From Clostridium sp. (lineage in GTDB: Bacteria; Bacillota; Clostridia; Lachnospirales; Lachnospiraceae): 64,000 nt of DNA. Location: NCBI GenBank assembly GCA_023667695.1, contig JAMOZY010000002.1, forward strand, positions 180,460-244,459. Reading direction: 5' to 3'. This document shows, in pieces, positions 35,268-44,677 of the stretch; within the stretch, counting starts at the first letter, position 1; each line of letters begins with the position of its first letter. Made by a program: the position numbers and the translations under genes. The notes below the pieces were generated by a model. That model did no database searches and was not told where the DNA came from. It saw nothing but the letters and a program-made list of their open reading frames with translations.

Positions 35268-37190
35268 TTATTCTTCCTTTTTACTTTTTGCAACTCCCTG
35301 CATGGATACTACAGGCTTTGCTTCCTCCTTTAACCCGCCGATAGCAGGTATGTATCCGACCACATTATCCACCAGCCAGTCCATGGTAATGATTTCCTCC
35401 GGCTGCATCCGTTCATTTGCCTTACTCTTCACCGTTCCATCCTGTGCAATGATTTCTCCGTCAAAGGGTGAAAACTCTCCCTTGCAGATTAAATCCTTTA
35501 ACAAATCCACCAATTGTCTGGTAGAAGCCGGAAGAACCCGGGAACAGATAATATCAATGACACCGGCAGACATTCCCCACCAGTAATTCAATGCTTTCTC
35601 CCCTTCTGTATCGTCCTCCTTCTTCCAGGAACCACTAATGATACTTTGCAGCAATTTTTCGTAAAATATACCCCAGTTCCATACCGGCATGACCAGATTG
35701 GTAATCTCATCATTGTTAATATTATATAAGCCGAACTGACGGGAAGCATTTTCCGGTGTTATCATATCCTGATTGGATACATAGGAAATCTGCTGTTCCC
35801 AAAAGGTCTTATAAATATCATGGTCCTTCAGGGTGGACCACTCCAGATATACCTTGGCTCTTGGATTTACAAACTTTGCCCCCAGGGCAAAGGCATTGAT
35901 ATTAGCTGTAATTCCATAAATGGGATAATCCGCCACATAGCCAATCCGATTGTTTTCCGTCAAGGAACCGGCAATCACGCCAGTCAGGAACTTGCCTTCA
36001 TACATACGGGCATAATAGGTCCGGATATACTGATGAGTGGTATTCAGGGAGCAATTTAATATCTTAACCTCCGGATGCTCAACGGCCGCCTTCAGACTAG
36101 GCGGTACCATCTGGGAGGTCGTGGTAAATATAATATCGCTGCCATTCTGAATCAAATCCTCTAACACCGCTGCCGCATTTTCATCCGGCGTGACATTTTC
36201 CACTGCTTCTGTTTCAATCTGATTGGAAAATAATTCCTGTATGTACTTTCTGCCCAGCTCATGGCCGTAATTCCAGTCCGATGCATTCGGTGACTTATCA
36301 TATACAAAAGAAACCTTTAGCTTTTTCGCATTAGCAGGAAGGAGATAGCTCAGCACATTCTTCTTGCCGGTATCCACAGGGTCCATTCGCAGTTCAACCA
36401 CCTCGTCACTGCACAGAATACGGAATTCCTTCCATATCTTTACAATGGCATTCGCTAATTCCCCGGAGGTCATTTCTTTGGCTTCTGGATAGCCGTATAT
36501 TTCCAAAAATGCCAGAAAGGCGTCTCCCGTCGTAATCGGCAGCTTCTTTCCACCCTTTTGCTTATAAGCATTGGAAAATGCAAGATAGCTGGAAGAAAAG
36601 TCCATTTTCTCCTCTTCTGTCCATTCGTGTACCGGTCCATATCCAAGGACCTCCAGCAATCTTGGAAAGCTCCCTTCCTTGGAAAACCAGATATTATTGA
36701 CCCCGGACAGCTTATTAAAATGCATGAATTCATAATAAATCTTATTCTCCAGCTCTCCGGTCCGCTTGGGAACCTTCCGGGTCACCATGGCCGGTACCGT
36801 AACTGCATCGCAGTATTTCAGTACACTGACCCGTTTATTTCCTTCCACTACATAATAGCGGTTCATATATTCATAAGCTTTTATCGGGTCCCGAATGCCT
36901 TCCTCCATCTGACTGTCGTAAAGAGATGCCCACTTGGCGCCGAATTCCGAACCCCAGTCCAGTATGGGCATAAAGTTGCCGGCAAAGGCATTGGTCCTTG
37001 CCCGGGTACTGGTTCCGATTACCAGCTTTAAGGGTACCTGTACCAGACCTAAATTCACTTCTTTTTCTATATCTACATGAGATAATATCTCATCTAACAC
37101 CGGTAAATAGGGATACTGGCCTTTATTAATCTGGCTGCGATATTCCTTTCGTCCTATCTTCATAGCCTCTAAATAATCTTGCACTGACAT
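35268..37190 (-). CDS. Cytoplasmic BMP/PnrA-like protein with N-terminal ParB-like domain
   Basis: Residues about 1-290 start without any signal peptide or lipobox and contain a ParB/Srx-like segment (YYVVEGNKRVSVLKYCD, about 112-128). Residues about 295-520 resemble the BMP/PnrA periplasmic-binding fold: LKVSFVYDKSPNASDWNYGH, DIIFTTTSQMVPP, FLTGVIAGSLTENNRIGYVA, and GITANINAFALGAKFVNPRA. BMP proteins are normally nucleoside-binding lipoproteins of ABC importers. No permease or ATPase gene is adjacent, so this may be an intracellular ligand sensor. The promoter at 37251-37279 carries a palindrome. Confidence 0.8.
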   Translation of the reverse strand: MSVQDYLEAMKIGRKEYRSQINKGQYPYLPVLDEILSHVDIEKEVNLGLVQVPLKLVIGTSTRARTNAFAGNFMPILDWGSEFGAKWASLYDSQMEEGIRDPIKAYEYMNRYYVVEGNKRVSVLKYCDAVTVPAMVTRKVPKRTGELENKIYYEFMHFNKLSGVNNIWFSKEGSFPRLLEVLGYGPVHEWTEEEKMDFSSSYLAFSNAYKQKGGKKLPITTGDAFLAFLEIYGYPEAKEMTSGELANAIVKIWKEFRILCSDEVVELRMDPVDTGKKNVLSYLLPANAKKLKVSFVYDKSPNASDWNYGHELGRKYIQELFSNQIETEAVENVTPDENAAAVLEDLIQNGSDIIFTTTSQMVPPSLKAAVEHPEVKILNCSLNTTHQYIRTYYARMYEGKFLTGVIAGSLTENNRIGYVADYPIYGITANINAFALGAKFVNPRAKVYLEWSTLKDHDIYKTFWEQQISYVSNQDMITPENASRQFGLYNINNDEITNLVMPVWNWGIFYEKLLQSIISGSWKKEDDTEGEKALNYWWGMSAGVIDIICSRVLPASTRQLVDLLKDLICKGEFSPFDGEIIAQDGTVKSKANERMQPEEIITMDWLVDNVVGYIPAIGGLKEEAKPVVSMQGVAKSKKEE

Positions 37191-37250
37191 ATCCAGCCTC
37201 CATTACTTTTATATATTCTATTCTCATTCATTTTTTTGCATATTTAAATC

Positions 37251-37279
37251 ATTGTATACTAATTAGTACGGATTTGCAA
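37251..37279 (-). promoter_or_regulatory. Promoter with palindrome before the BMP-like gene
   Basis: On the minus strand TTGCAA (37279-37274), a 17-bp spacer, and TACAAT (37256-37251). The spacer contains the perfect 12-bp palindrome TACTAATTAGTA (37257-37268), a candidate operator. Confidence 0.6.
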
Positions 37280-37303
37280 GCGTTCTTCTGTTTCCCAAAG
37301 ACA

Positions 37304-37348
37304 GGAAAAACGGCGCGTATTCCAAAAGGATACTGCACCGCTTTTTTG
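37304..37348. terminator. Bidirectional terminator between the Rpn-like gene and the BMP-like unit
   Basis: An imperfect stem of about 13 bp around an AAAA/TTTT loop (37311-37341) is flanked by AAAAA on one side and TTTTTT on the other, so it can act in both directions. It ends the leftward nuclease transcript. Confidence 0.55.
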
Positions 37349-37382
37349 TTAGGCTTATATATAAATAGTATTTTCATTCCCG

Positions 37383-38186
37383 TTATTTACACATCTGTAA
37401 CTCATCTTCCAACTCATTGACTTCTTCTATCGTTAAACCTACGCATTCTACAATTATTTCTTTTGAAACTGTACCACTTTTCAGAAACTTTTCTGCAATT
37501 TCTCTTTTCTCCTCATCTATCAACTCTTCCACTATTCTGCTCATAGACCGCACTCCTTTCGTATCCTCTTTATAATACCTTGTTGTTTCGGCAATTACAT
37601 TATAATGCATATCATCCGGATTTGTACAGGTAAAATCATGCATTAATCTTCCCAATTCTGTGTTATCCTGATAGGAAGCATTCACATATATAATATGCGA
37701 ACCATCTTCAAAATATCTGTTCGTTTCTTTAATATGACGTTCTATGTGATAAATGGGTTGATTATCACCCAAAACATCATGCTCGGTAATGAAAATTACA
37801 TAGGTATCTTCCAGATTTTCCACCGCTAATCCAGTCGGCATGATGTCACTATCAATTAGACTGCTATTGTATCTTGCCCGTTTAGCTCCGGCACCTTTAT
37901 CTGCTTTCTGAATTTCAATATTATACCTTTTGTCATTAGAATCAACAGCATAAATGTCCAGTCTTAATGAACGTCCCTTAATATTTTTCATAGAATACTG
38001 CGTCTGCACCTTTTCCACATGGATATCGGGTTTGTCTAAAATCACCCGGAGTACCAGCTCCGTTGCTTCTATATTATCCTCAAAGCATCTTGTCATAAAA
38101 TCATCATCTAACAAACAGAATTCCTTGATTCGCTTTATCACATTCATCTGTTTCCACTCTTTCATTGATTTCTTCTTATCCTCCAA
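37383..38186 (-). CDS. Rpn/PDDEXK-family nuclease (transposase-like)
   Basis: The 267-aa protein matches the Rpn-type recombination-promoting nuclease/putative transposase group. KGRSLRLDIYAVDSNDKRYN gives the Asp, and IEIQKADKGAGAKRARYNSS gives the E-x-Q/K motif and the following arginine-tyrosine helix. This is a PD-(D/E)XK core around residues 65-120. The C-terminal helices (EEKREIAEKFLKSGTVSKE) are typical. These proteins act in recA-independent recombination or defence-like roles. The likely start is a TTG at 38186 with an AGGAGG site; an ATG at 38165 is an alternative. It sits right after csm6 on the same strand. Confidence 0.85.
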   Translation of the reverse strand: MEDKKKSMKEWKQMNVIKRIKEFCLLDDDFMTRCFEDNIEATELVLRVILDKPDIHVEKVQTQYSMKNIKGRSLRLDIYAVDSNDKRYNIEIQKADKGAGAKRARYNSSLIDSDIMPTGLAVENLEDTYVIFITEHDVLGDNQPIYHIERHIKETNRYFEDGSHIIYVNASYQDNTELGRLMHDFTCTNPDDMHYNVIAETTRYYKEDTKGVRSMSRIVEELIDEEKREIAEKFLKSGTVSKEIIVECVGLTIEEVNELEDELQMCK

Positions 38187-38253
38187 AATCTACCTCCTGT
38201 TTTTATTTCTTTCTACATATAAAACGCAAAGATATCACAAATCTTTTGAATAT

Positions 38254-39600
38254 CTATTGCATTTTTTGAATAATCAGTTGATTCATGAAATCATATGATT
38301 TCCAGTCCTGTGCTGTAATATGTATTTTTGCCGCAACGGTCAGCTTCTGAATCAAACTAAACATCTGATGCACGGACATTAAATTCATTTTTTTAAGTTT
38401 TTCATCAGTAATACATACTATTTCATGTGCTGCCATATTTCTAACTTCCGCTTCGATATCCCTCATTTTTTCAAGTTTTTCTTTTAACGCAATATCCTGG
38501 ATATAATGCATTAAGATTGGTTTTAAATTACTGGCGGCAACAGGTGAATTACGAAAAGTATTGGGTGCAAACTCTTGATTCAATATATGTAACAAATTTA
38601 ATCCTACCGTATCATTTTTCAACCTTGCTACATTCCAAAGCCATATGTTATGTTTCTTTTCACAATATTTTTTAATATCAATTTCACAATGTCTGAACAA
38701 AATCATTTCAAACAAATCAGAAATCAATGGTGAAATTGCCCGCATAAAATCTCCATACTCTTTTCGTATCATTTTAATCTGCATCGTCAAGGCATATTCA
38801 AAAAACTCCATATCACCTTCCTGTCGCACAGGCAGTAATTTATAGCCATATTTTAATTCTATGGATTTCACTTTCGGCAAGTCTAATTGCAGTCTAGCAA
38901 CTGCTGCTCGCAATAAATCATAGGCTTCTTCTGAAATATCTGCTTTAATTTCTTCTGCCAGCATAAAAGCTGCCGGATAATTATAAGTTTCAATATGCCG
39001 AATGATAATATTTTTCTTTAACATGGTTGCCAGCCGCGGACATTGTGTTTCTACACAGCGGTTCTCTGCTATCGGCTCATTATCCTTGTTCACTTCCCAG
39101 TAATATTCAGGGTCATAGTCCTCATCTTTTCCTAAGTGTACGTTAATATCCTTAATTGGAGTTTTTACCTGAATCGGAACAAATCTATATTCCGCCATAA
39201 CAGCCAGAAGCAGCAATGCACTTTTCATAGCCGGAGTTCCGGAAGCAATATTCGCGAACAAAATATCCTCTGCATTCATTCCAGTTCTGATTTCTTCTAG
39301 TATTGGCTTAAAATCCTCATAATAATAATCGTATTCCTGTACCTCTTCTAATTCCTCTCTTGCAATGCAGTGTACTTCAAACTTATGTTCTAATCGTTTT
39401 CCTAGTTGTTCAATACAATAACAATAGCGATTATCTCTTTCATGCCGTTCTAACATCTTCTTTGATAAATAAAGATATACTATATCCGGTTTATAATGCC
39501 GACATATATGGAGCATAGAACCATCATACTCTGTTGCAGAAGAAACTGGATCATTTCCACCAATAGCTGAAAATAAAATTTTTTTACTCAATTCTTTCAC
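38254..39600 (-). CDS. csm6: Csm6 CARF-HEPN ribonuclease
   Basis: Csm6 is the accessory RNase of type III-A systems. Its CARF domain binds cyclic oligoadenylate made by Cas10, and its HEPN domain then cuts RNA nonspecifically. The 448-aa protein has CARF signatures near the N terminus (ILFSAIGGNDP and SGTPAM at residues 120-125). A C-terminal HEPN motif R-x4-H lies in VRNMAAHEI (Arg about 387, His about 392). The start is a GTG at 39600, one base after the cas2 stop; a TTG at 39591 has better ribosome-site spacing and is possible. It forms an operon with cas1 and cas2. Confidence 0.92.
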   Translation of the reverse strand: MKELSKKILFSAIGGNDPVSSATEYDGSMLHICRHYKPDIVYLYLSKKMLERHERDNRYCYCIEQLGKRLEHKFEVHCIAREELEEVQEYDYYYEDFKPILEEIRTGMNAEDILFANIASGTPAMKSALLLLAVMAEYRFVPIQVKTPIKDINVHLGKDEDYDPEYYWEVNKDNEPIAENRCVETQCPRLATMLKKNIIIRHIETYNYPAAFMLAEEIKADISEEAYDLLRAAVARLQLDLPKVKSIELKYGYKLLPVRQEGDMEFFEYALTMQIKMIRKEYGDFMRAISPLISDLFEMILFRHCEIDIKKYCEKKHNIWLWNVARLKNDTVGLNLLHILNQEFAPNTFRNSPVAASNLKPILMHYIQDIALKEKLEKMRDIEAEVRNMAAHEIVCITDEKLKKMNLMSVHQMFSLIQKLTVAAKIHITAQDWKSYDFMNQLIIQKMQ

Positions 39601-39601
39601 C

Positions 39602-39916
39602 TCAAATTATAATTAAATCTTCTGTCGTCTGTGATACGTCTTTTCCAAAATTTTTAACCTGCCCCTTTCCAATAATCCGATATACTCGTACATTATCCTC
39701 ATCTGTGACAAATTTCCCTAGTCCGGCTATCATTTTCTGATAGACACTATCCCGGATTAAGGCTTCAAATGCTGATTTCTGAATACGGAATCCATATCCC
39801 TGTAAATATTTTGCTAATCGAATCCTTCTTTTATTATCAATTATATCATAAATAACTAAAACAAAAACCCTGTCATCCCGAACATCTTCCCGAATATCAA
39901 AAAAATAATTTTCCAC
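39602..39916 (-). CDS. cas2: CRISPR adaptation protein Cas2
   Basis: Cas2 forms the structural core of the Cas1-Cas2 integrase. The 104-aa protein shows FVLVIYDIIDNKRRIRLAKY with the conserved Asp, a YGFRIQKSAFEALI strand typical of the ferredoxin-like fold, and a VRVYRIIGKG segment near the C terminus. A nine-residue N-terminal extension precedes the first beta strand. It lies 10 bp after cas1 and 1 bp before csm6. Confidence 0.94.
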   Translation of the reverse strand: MENYFFDIREDVRDDRVFVLVIYDIIDNKRRIRLAKYLQGYGFRIQKSAFEALIRDSVYQKMIAGLGKFVTDEDNVRVYRIIGKGQVKNFGKDVSQTTEDLIII

Positions 39917-39926
39917 TCCAATCCCC

Positions 39927-40928
39927 CTAACGTATCCGCACCGGATGATATAATTCTACATCCTCTTCCTCCATCGCTTTTACCAATTGTCCAATCTGCA
40001 ATTCAATTCCTCTGCGAAAACTTACCGGATACTCAATATAATTTAAATACTTCGTATCGGTATGAATCTTATTATCCAATTTACTAATAAATATCTTCAT
40101 GCCATTATTCGTCAGAAAAAATCCCGGTTCATCCAAATCATGTTGAAAATGCTCCAGAGATATTTCATGTCCGTTTACCAGGCTCATAACCACAGAATCC
40201 ACAATAACTGCACGCCACTCCTCCATCAAATCACTTGCAAGCGTCGGGTGCTTTTCTTTATCTCGATGAATAAAACCAAAATAAGGATTTAAGCCCTTAT
40301 TTTGTATTTTCCCATATATCTCATTCATGAGAATGGAATAACCAAGACTTAACATCGCATTAAACTCATCCTTAGGTGGTCGTTTACTTCTTCCGCTGAA
40401 TTGAAACCTTTCGTCTACTAATTTGCTCAGTCCTTGAAAATAATATCTTGCAGCAGTTCCTTCATATCCCATCAGCTGTTCGATGCTTTCACACCCTGCC
40501 AGCTTATTACAGGCAATGTGCATCATTTTCACTTCTTCCACTATATTACAATCCTGATTTCTGGCATATCTGTGTAAAACAACCTCCTGATTCTTTACTT
40601 TCGCATATAAAATCCTTTTTCCCAATTCCAAGGCAAACTCTGTATTATATAGTTCTGCCTGCTTTCGTTGACGTTCTACATGTATATGCCCGGTAGATTC
40701 CAGCCTGCCAAAATAATTTCCCACCTTAGAATAATACGCAACCGGAATTCCTCGTTTCAAGCATTCCACCGTGCATTGTGTTGTCATCTGTGCCTTACTA
40801 AAAATACTAATACTTTCTAATGTTTCAATAGGAATTTCTCTACATTTGTCGTCTCTATATTGTACTTTTACATAGTTTGCTGAGACAGAAATTGTAGCTC
40901 CATGCTCCGTTACATATAAATAGCTCAT
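39927..40928 (-). CDS. cas1: CRISPR adaptation integrase Cas1
   Basis: Cas1 inserts new spacers at the leader-proximal repeat. The 333-aa protein has an N-terminal beta domain (YLYVTEHGATISVSANYVKV), FQGLSKLVDERFQFSGRSKR, a Glu in AMLSLGYSILMNEIYG, and the active-site His in YFGFIHRDKEKHPTLASDLMEEWR. Its start is 37 bp from the last (degenerate) CRISPR repeat, and it is transcribed in the same direction as the array. No reverse transcriptase is fused, so DNA spacers are expected. Confidence 0.95.
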   Translation of the reverse strand: MSYLYVTEHGATISVSANYVKVQYRDDKCREIPIETLESISIFSKAQMTTQCTVECLKRGIPVAYYSKVGNYFGRLESTGHIHVERQRKQAELYNTEFALELGKRILYAKVKNQEVVLHRYARNQDCNIVEEVKMMHIACNKLAGCESIEQLMGYEGTAARYYFQGLSKLVDERFQFSGRSKRPPKDEFNAMLSLGYSILMNEIYGKIQNKGLNPYFGFIHRDKEKHPTLASDLMEEWRAVIVDSVVMSLVNGHEISLEHFQHDLDEPGFFLTNNGMKIFISKLDNKIHTDTKYLNYIEYPVSFRRGIELQIGQLVKAMEEEDVELYHPVRIR

Positions 40929-40964
40929 TTCTCCCCTCCCTCTACACTTCTATCCATATCTGTT

Positions 40965-42499
40965 GATTTCGTCCCCTGTCGGGGTTCTTTATATCTTCTC
41001 GGCGGATTGTAAAGCGAATCTTGCACAATTATCATAGTTCTCGTCCCCTACTGGGGTTCTTTATATCTTCTCGATTCAATCTGTTTATCAATGGTTTTCC
41101 AAAAGAGTTCTCGTCCCCTACTGGGGTTCTTTATATCTTCTCAAAAGGAGATGGTCAATATGACACAAGCAGAGAGTTCTCGTCCCCTACTGGGGTTCTT
41201 TATATCTTCCTCGCAAGTGCTATACGTAACGGTTTGACTGTATAGTTCTCGTCCCCTATTGGGGTTCTTTATATCTTCTCTGATACCAGAACACCTAACT
41301 TGACGATTCAGGACAGTTCTCGTCCCCTATTGGGGTTCTTTATATCTTCTCAAGTGAACCCTAACGATTTATTGAACGGGGCGGATATGTTCTCGTCCCC
41401 TATTGGGGTTCTTTATATCTTCTCTAGCAGATGCTGTAACTAAGACTGGATTTGATGTTGGTTCTCGTCCCCTATTGGGGTTCTTTATATCTTCTCTGGA
41501 ATTTAGAAGTTGCATTAGAGATGAAACAGGTGAGTTCTCGTCCCCTATTGGGGTTCTTTATATCTTCTCATTTAGAATTTTTATCTCTTATAAAAGAGAT
41601 GAAAAATGTTCTCGTCCCCTATTGGGGTTCTTTATATCTTCTCAGATGACCCATTTCGTTACAAACTTCCTGAAATTATGTTCTCGTCCCCTATTGGGGT
41701 TCTTTATATCTTCTCTTACAGCATATTGCCCTTGTGAAAATTGTTGCGGAAGTTCTCGTCCCCTATTGGGGTTCTTTATATCTTCTCAATTCCGCTCTTA
41801 CAACAAGCATGAAGAAAACCGAAACAGTTCTCGTCCCCTATTGGGGTTCTTTATATCTTCTCAGTTTTCAGTTGAATGGAGGCAAACAGCAAACAGTTCT
41901 CGTCCCCTATTGGGGTTCTTTATATCTTCTCGTTCAGGTAAAAGTTATCAGACTGCATTCAAGAGTTCTCGTCCCCTATTGGGGTTCTTTATATCTTCTC
42001 AGTTTTCAGTTGATTGAATGGAGGCAAACAAAATCGTTCTCGTCCCCTATTGGGGTTCTTTATATCTTCTAGACAATGCGAAGGAAAGAGATGACAACAT
42101 TAAAGTTCTCGTCCCCTATTGGGGTTCTTTATATCTTCTCTCTTTCATGGTCTTTTCAAGCGGTATCGGTTGCGGGGTTCTCGTCCCCTATTGGGGTTCT
42201 TTATATCTTCTCATAGATGGTTTATTTGGAAGAAAATATAGGTTTAGGTTCTCGTCCCCTATTGGGGTTCTTTATATCTTCTCGAACTGAACACAGTGCA
42301 GTAGGATACGCTGAGCATGTTCTCGTCCCCTATTGGGGTTCTTTATATCTTCTCTTTGACCATGTTCACTTTGTAGCTGCAGGTAATACAGTTCTCGTCC
42401 CCTATTGGGGTTCTTTATATCTTCTCATGATGCTAACCTTGATAATCCGTTCGCTTATAACTTGTTCTCGTCCCCTATTGGGGTTCTTTATATCTTCTC
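40965..42499 (-). CRISPR. CRISPR array, 22 repeats of 36 bp and 21 spacers
   Basis: Repeats begin at 40965, 41037, 41107, 41176, 41245, 41316, 41389, 41461, 41534, 41608, 41680, 41752, 41827, 41896, 41965, 42036, 42105, 42177, 42248, 42319, 42391 and 42464; spacers are 32-39 bp. On the minus strand each repeat ends GGGGACGAGAAC, giving the type III-A handle ACGAGAAC and a small CCCC/GGGG hairpin for Cas6. The repeat at 40965 is degenerate and the next three carry CTACTGGGG instead of CTATTGGGG, so this is the old, trailer end. The repeat at 41176 has a 1-bp insertion. The leader is therefore at the csm5 side. Confidence 0.98.
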
Positions 42500-42632
42500 C
42501 CTGCCCTTGCAAACTTAGAATTTATGCGGGCTTTCAACCGTAATTGCGGCTGAAAAGAAAAATCACTTATTTTTTTCCTACAATTTCCATCAAAATCTTT
42601 CCAAACAATTGAGTTTTCTAATGCGGCTAAAA
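42500..42632 (-). promoter_or_regulatory. Candidate CRISPR leader
   Basis: This AT-rich 133 bp lies between csm5 and the youngest repeat, read on the minus strand. It has A/T runs near csm5 and GCAAGGGCAGG next to the first repeat. It is assigned as leader from repeat degeneracy and handle orientation. No strong promoter was recognised, so the array may also be transcribed by read-through from csm5. Confidence 0.6.
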
Positions 42633-43745
42633 TCATTTTTTTTCTTTCAGTTGCAGTTCACACATACCAAACTGATATTTCCTTCCCTGATATTGTGTCA
42701 TTTTTAAAATATGTGGTGAAACTCCCATTTGAATATCCTTATCATGCTGATGCTTCCGTGGCACACCGGTATTCTTGAAGATTGCACTAACTACTTTAGG
42801 CGCTTCTTTGTCAAAAAGAGCATAACTGACCGTCTTACTTACATATCCTGCACCGCCGCCTAACCATACGGTATGCTCGAAAGGCGGTTCCATATTAGAG
42901 AATTTTTTTATAAACTGTTCATAATACAAGCTTGCAAAATTCTTTACTGCATTTTGAATGTCAATCTCTGTAATACGGCAAATACTTGTATCAATAGCTA
43001 ATTCAAAATGAATTTCCGTCTCAGGCTTAATACACTCCCGAAGCAGATTTAATCGTCGTTCTGAACCATCTGTATGATATTCTAATTTAGGACACAGAAT
43101 CAGATTCTCTGTTGAAAGAGGACTGCTGTCACTCACCATCATACCAGCCATGATATCATTGACTATATCTGATTTCTTTTCCGTTCTTTCTGCTTTATGA
43201 AAAGCCGTTTCCTCTACTCTCTTTGCTTCTCTTTCCAGAATATGACGGGAGGGCTTTTCATTCTCATTCAATCTTTGCTTTATTTCCCCTTTCACTCTGT
43301 TATACGTTTCCGGATTGCAGGTTATATCATAGGTAAGCAGTAAAGTTCGAAGCAACCCCTTTAATGAGCTGCCTGGAATATACGGATTTCCATATGCATC
43401 CTTTACACATGCCATAATCTGCACCGGAGCATTGCGTTTCATCAGTATATCACCACACTCTAATTCATACCGCTTCCAACGGCTTATATAAGATTCCGGT
43501 ATCCGCTGCTGTTCCATCCATTCGCCTAAACTTATCTTTTTCTCACTTAACATATACTCTTCCAGTTCTCTTTGGCGATGAAGAGAACAAATATCTGCAT
43601 ACATGATATCCAGTCGGGGAATTACTACCTTTTTTCTTTTTTCCTGGAATATATATTCCTTCTTCATGATTTCCTGTCCGCTTCCAATGAATACAGGACC
43701 TTTGGTTGTTAACACTACGTCAAAAACACGAATAAAACGATTCAT
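42633..43745 (-). CDS. csm5: Type III-A effector subunit Csm5 (RAMP)
   Basis: Csm5 caps the 3' end of crRNA in the Csm complex and helps its maturation. The 370-aa protein has the RAMP pattern: VFDVVLTTKGPVFIGSGQEI, PYIPGSSLKGLLRTLLL (the glycine-rich loop), and a second half with VWLGGGAGYVSKTVSYAL and FGMCELQL. The start codon overlaps the csm4 stop by 4 bp. It is the last gene before the array. Confidence 0.92.
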   Translation of the reverse strand: MNRFIRVFDVVLTTKGPVFIGSGQEIMKKEYIFQEKRKKVVIPRLDIMYADICSLHRQRELEEYMLSEKKISLGEWMEQQRIPESYISRWKRYELECGDILMKRNAPVQIMACVKDAYGNPYIPGSSLKGLLRTLLLTYDITCNPETYNRVKGEIKQRLNENEKPSRHILEREAKRVEETAFHKAERTEKKSDIVNDIMAGMMVSDSSPLSTENLILCPKLEYHTDGSERRLNLLRECIKPETEIHFELAIDTSICRITEIDIQNAVKNFASLYYEQFIKKFSNMEPPFEHTVWLGGGAGYVSKTVSYALFDKEAPKVVSAIFKNTGVPRKHQHDKDIQMGVSPHILKMTQYQGRKYQFGMCELQLKEKK

Positions 43746-44668
43746 ACACTCACCTCCAGAAACATAGGCTTTGCATAGCGATATACCAAGTGCTTCCCAC
43801 CATTGGAAACATCATAAATATCCCCCTGATAACAATTTCTGACACAAGACCCGGCGCTGAATACAAAAATATCTTTTTTTCTTACATACTCTTCTGCATA
43901 CTGATGCGAAGCAACAAAACCACTTCTTTTGAGCAGCATATAAAATGCACCATCTAAGGCCGCTTCTATTTCCTGCTCTGTTGGAAGAGAAACGGATAAC
44001 GTCATATAATAATTTCCTTCTGTAGAAAATCGTTTGCAAAATTTCTCGTCCAATTTTCCCGGATATAATTCAAATCTCCCTAAACCAGCATATCGCTTTC
44101 CACCGATACCAGAATAAGCTAATGTCATCAACAGTTCTTCCACAAAGTCTTTGTCCTGCTCCTCCTTATATCCTAAAATGAAATACAATCCATTATTTAT
44201 ATTGAACTGGCATATTCCGACCCGGTAAGGAATGGTTTCCTCTTCTCCTCGGACAGAAGCAGATACTTTGGTCACAACTCTTCCTAAATCACCTAATTGT
44301 CTTACTTCCTGTTCAATATCCATAGTTCCACTCATATAACTGTCTAATTGATGCAAAGGGATATACGATAATTTTTTAAATGCTTTTTTGGCTTTGGAAT
44401 CTCCCTTTGCTTCACATTTTGTCCTTAACAGGGGCTTAGGGATATAATAGGTATCGCCTATATACGGAAAAGCATCTGAAAATACTATATCCCCTGTTTT
44501 TGCTTTTTCATATAATTCCTGAAGCACCCCAGCATCATTTTTTACTGCTTCCTGACACAATGCAGAAAAAAGTGTATCTGCATAAAATGTAATGTTACTG
44601 TCATCCACTGTCTTTTTACCCAAATGTACTCCGTTCGGAAAATGCATTTTATATGCTATGTATTTCAT
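43742..44668 (-). CDS. csm4: Type III-A effector subunit Csm4 (RAMP)
   Basis: Csm4 binds the crRNA 5' handle next to Cas10. The 308-aa protein has YKMHFPNGVHLGKKTVDDSN and TFYADTLFSALCQEAVKN at the N terminus, a YYIPKPLL loop, and SGIGGKRYAGLGRFELYPGK in the middle, a typical glycine-rich RAMP motif. An AGGAGG site lies before the ATG. It is coupled to csm5 by a 4-bp overlap and follows csm3 by 9 bp. Confidence 0.92.
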   Translation of the reverse strand: MKYIAYKMHFPNGVHLGKKTVDDSNITFYADTLFSALCQEAVKNDAGVLQELYEKAKTGDIVFSDAFPYIGDTYYIPKPLLRTKCEAKGDSKAKKAFKKLSYIPLHQLDSYMSGTMDIEQEVRQLGDLGRVVTKVSASVRGEEETIPYRVGICQFNINNGLYFILGYKEEQDKDFVEELLMTLAYSGIGGKRYAGLGRFELYPGKLDEKFCKRFSTEGNYYMTLSVSLPTEQEIEAALDGAFYMLLKRSGFVASHQYAEEYVRKKDIFVFSAGSCVRNCYQGDIYDVSNGGKHLVYRYAKPMFLEVSV

Positions 44669-44677
44669 AACTGCCTC

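Noticed and set aside
41021..42543. Long plus-strand open frames through the CRISPR array, with repeated SRPLLGFFISS-like peptides
   Set aside because: The repeat has no stop in these frames, so the frames are products of the array itself.
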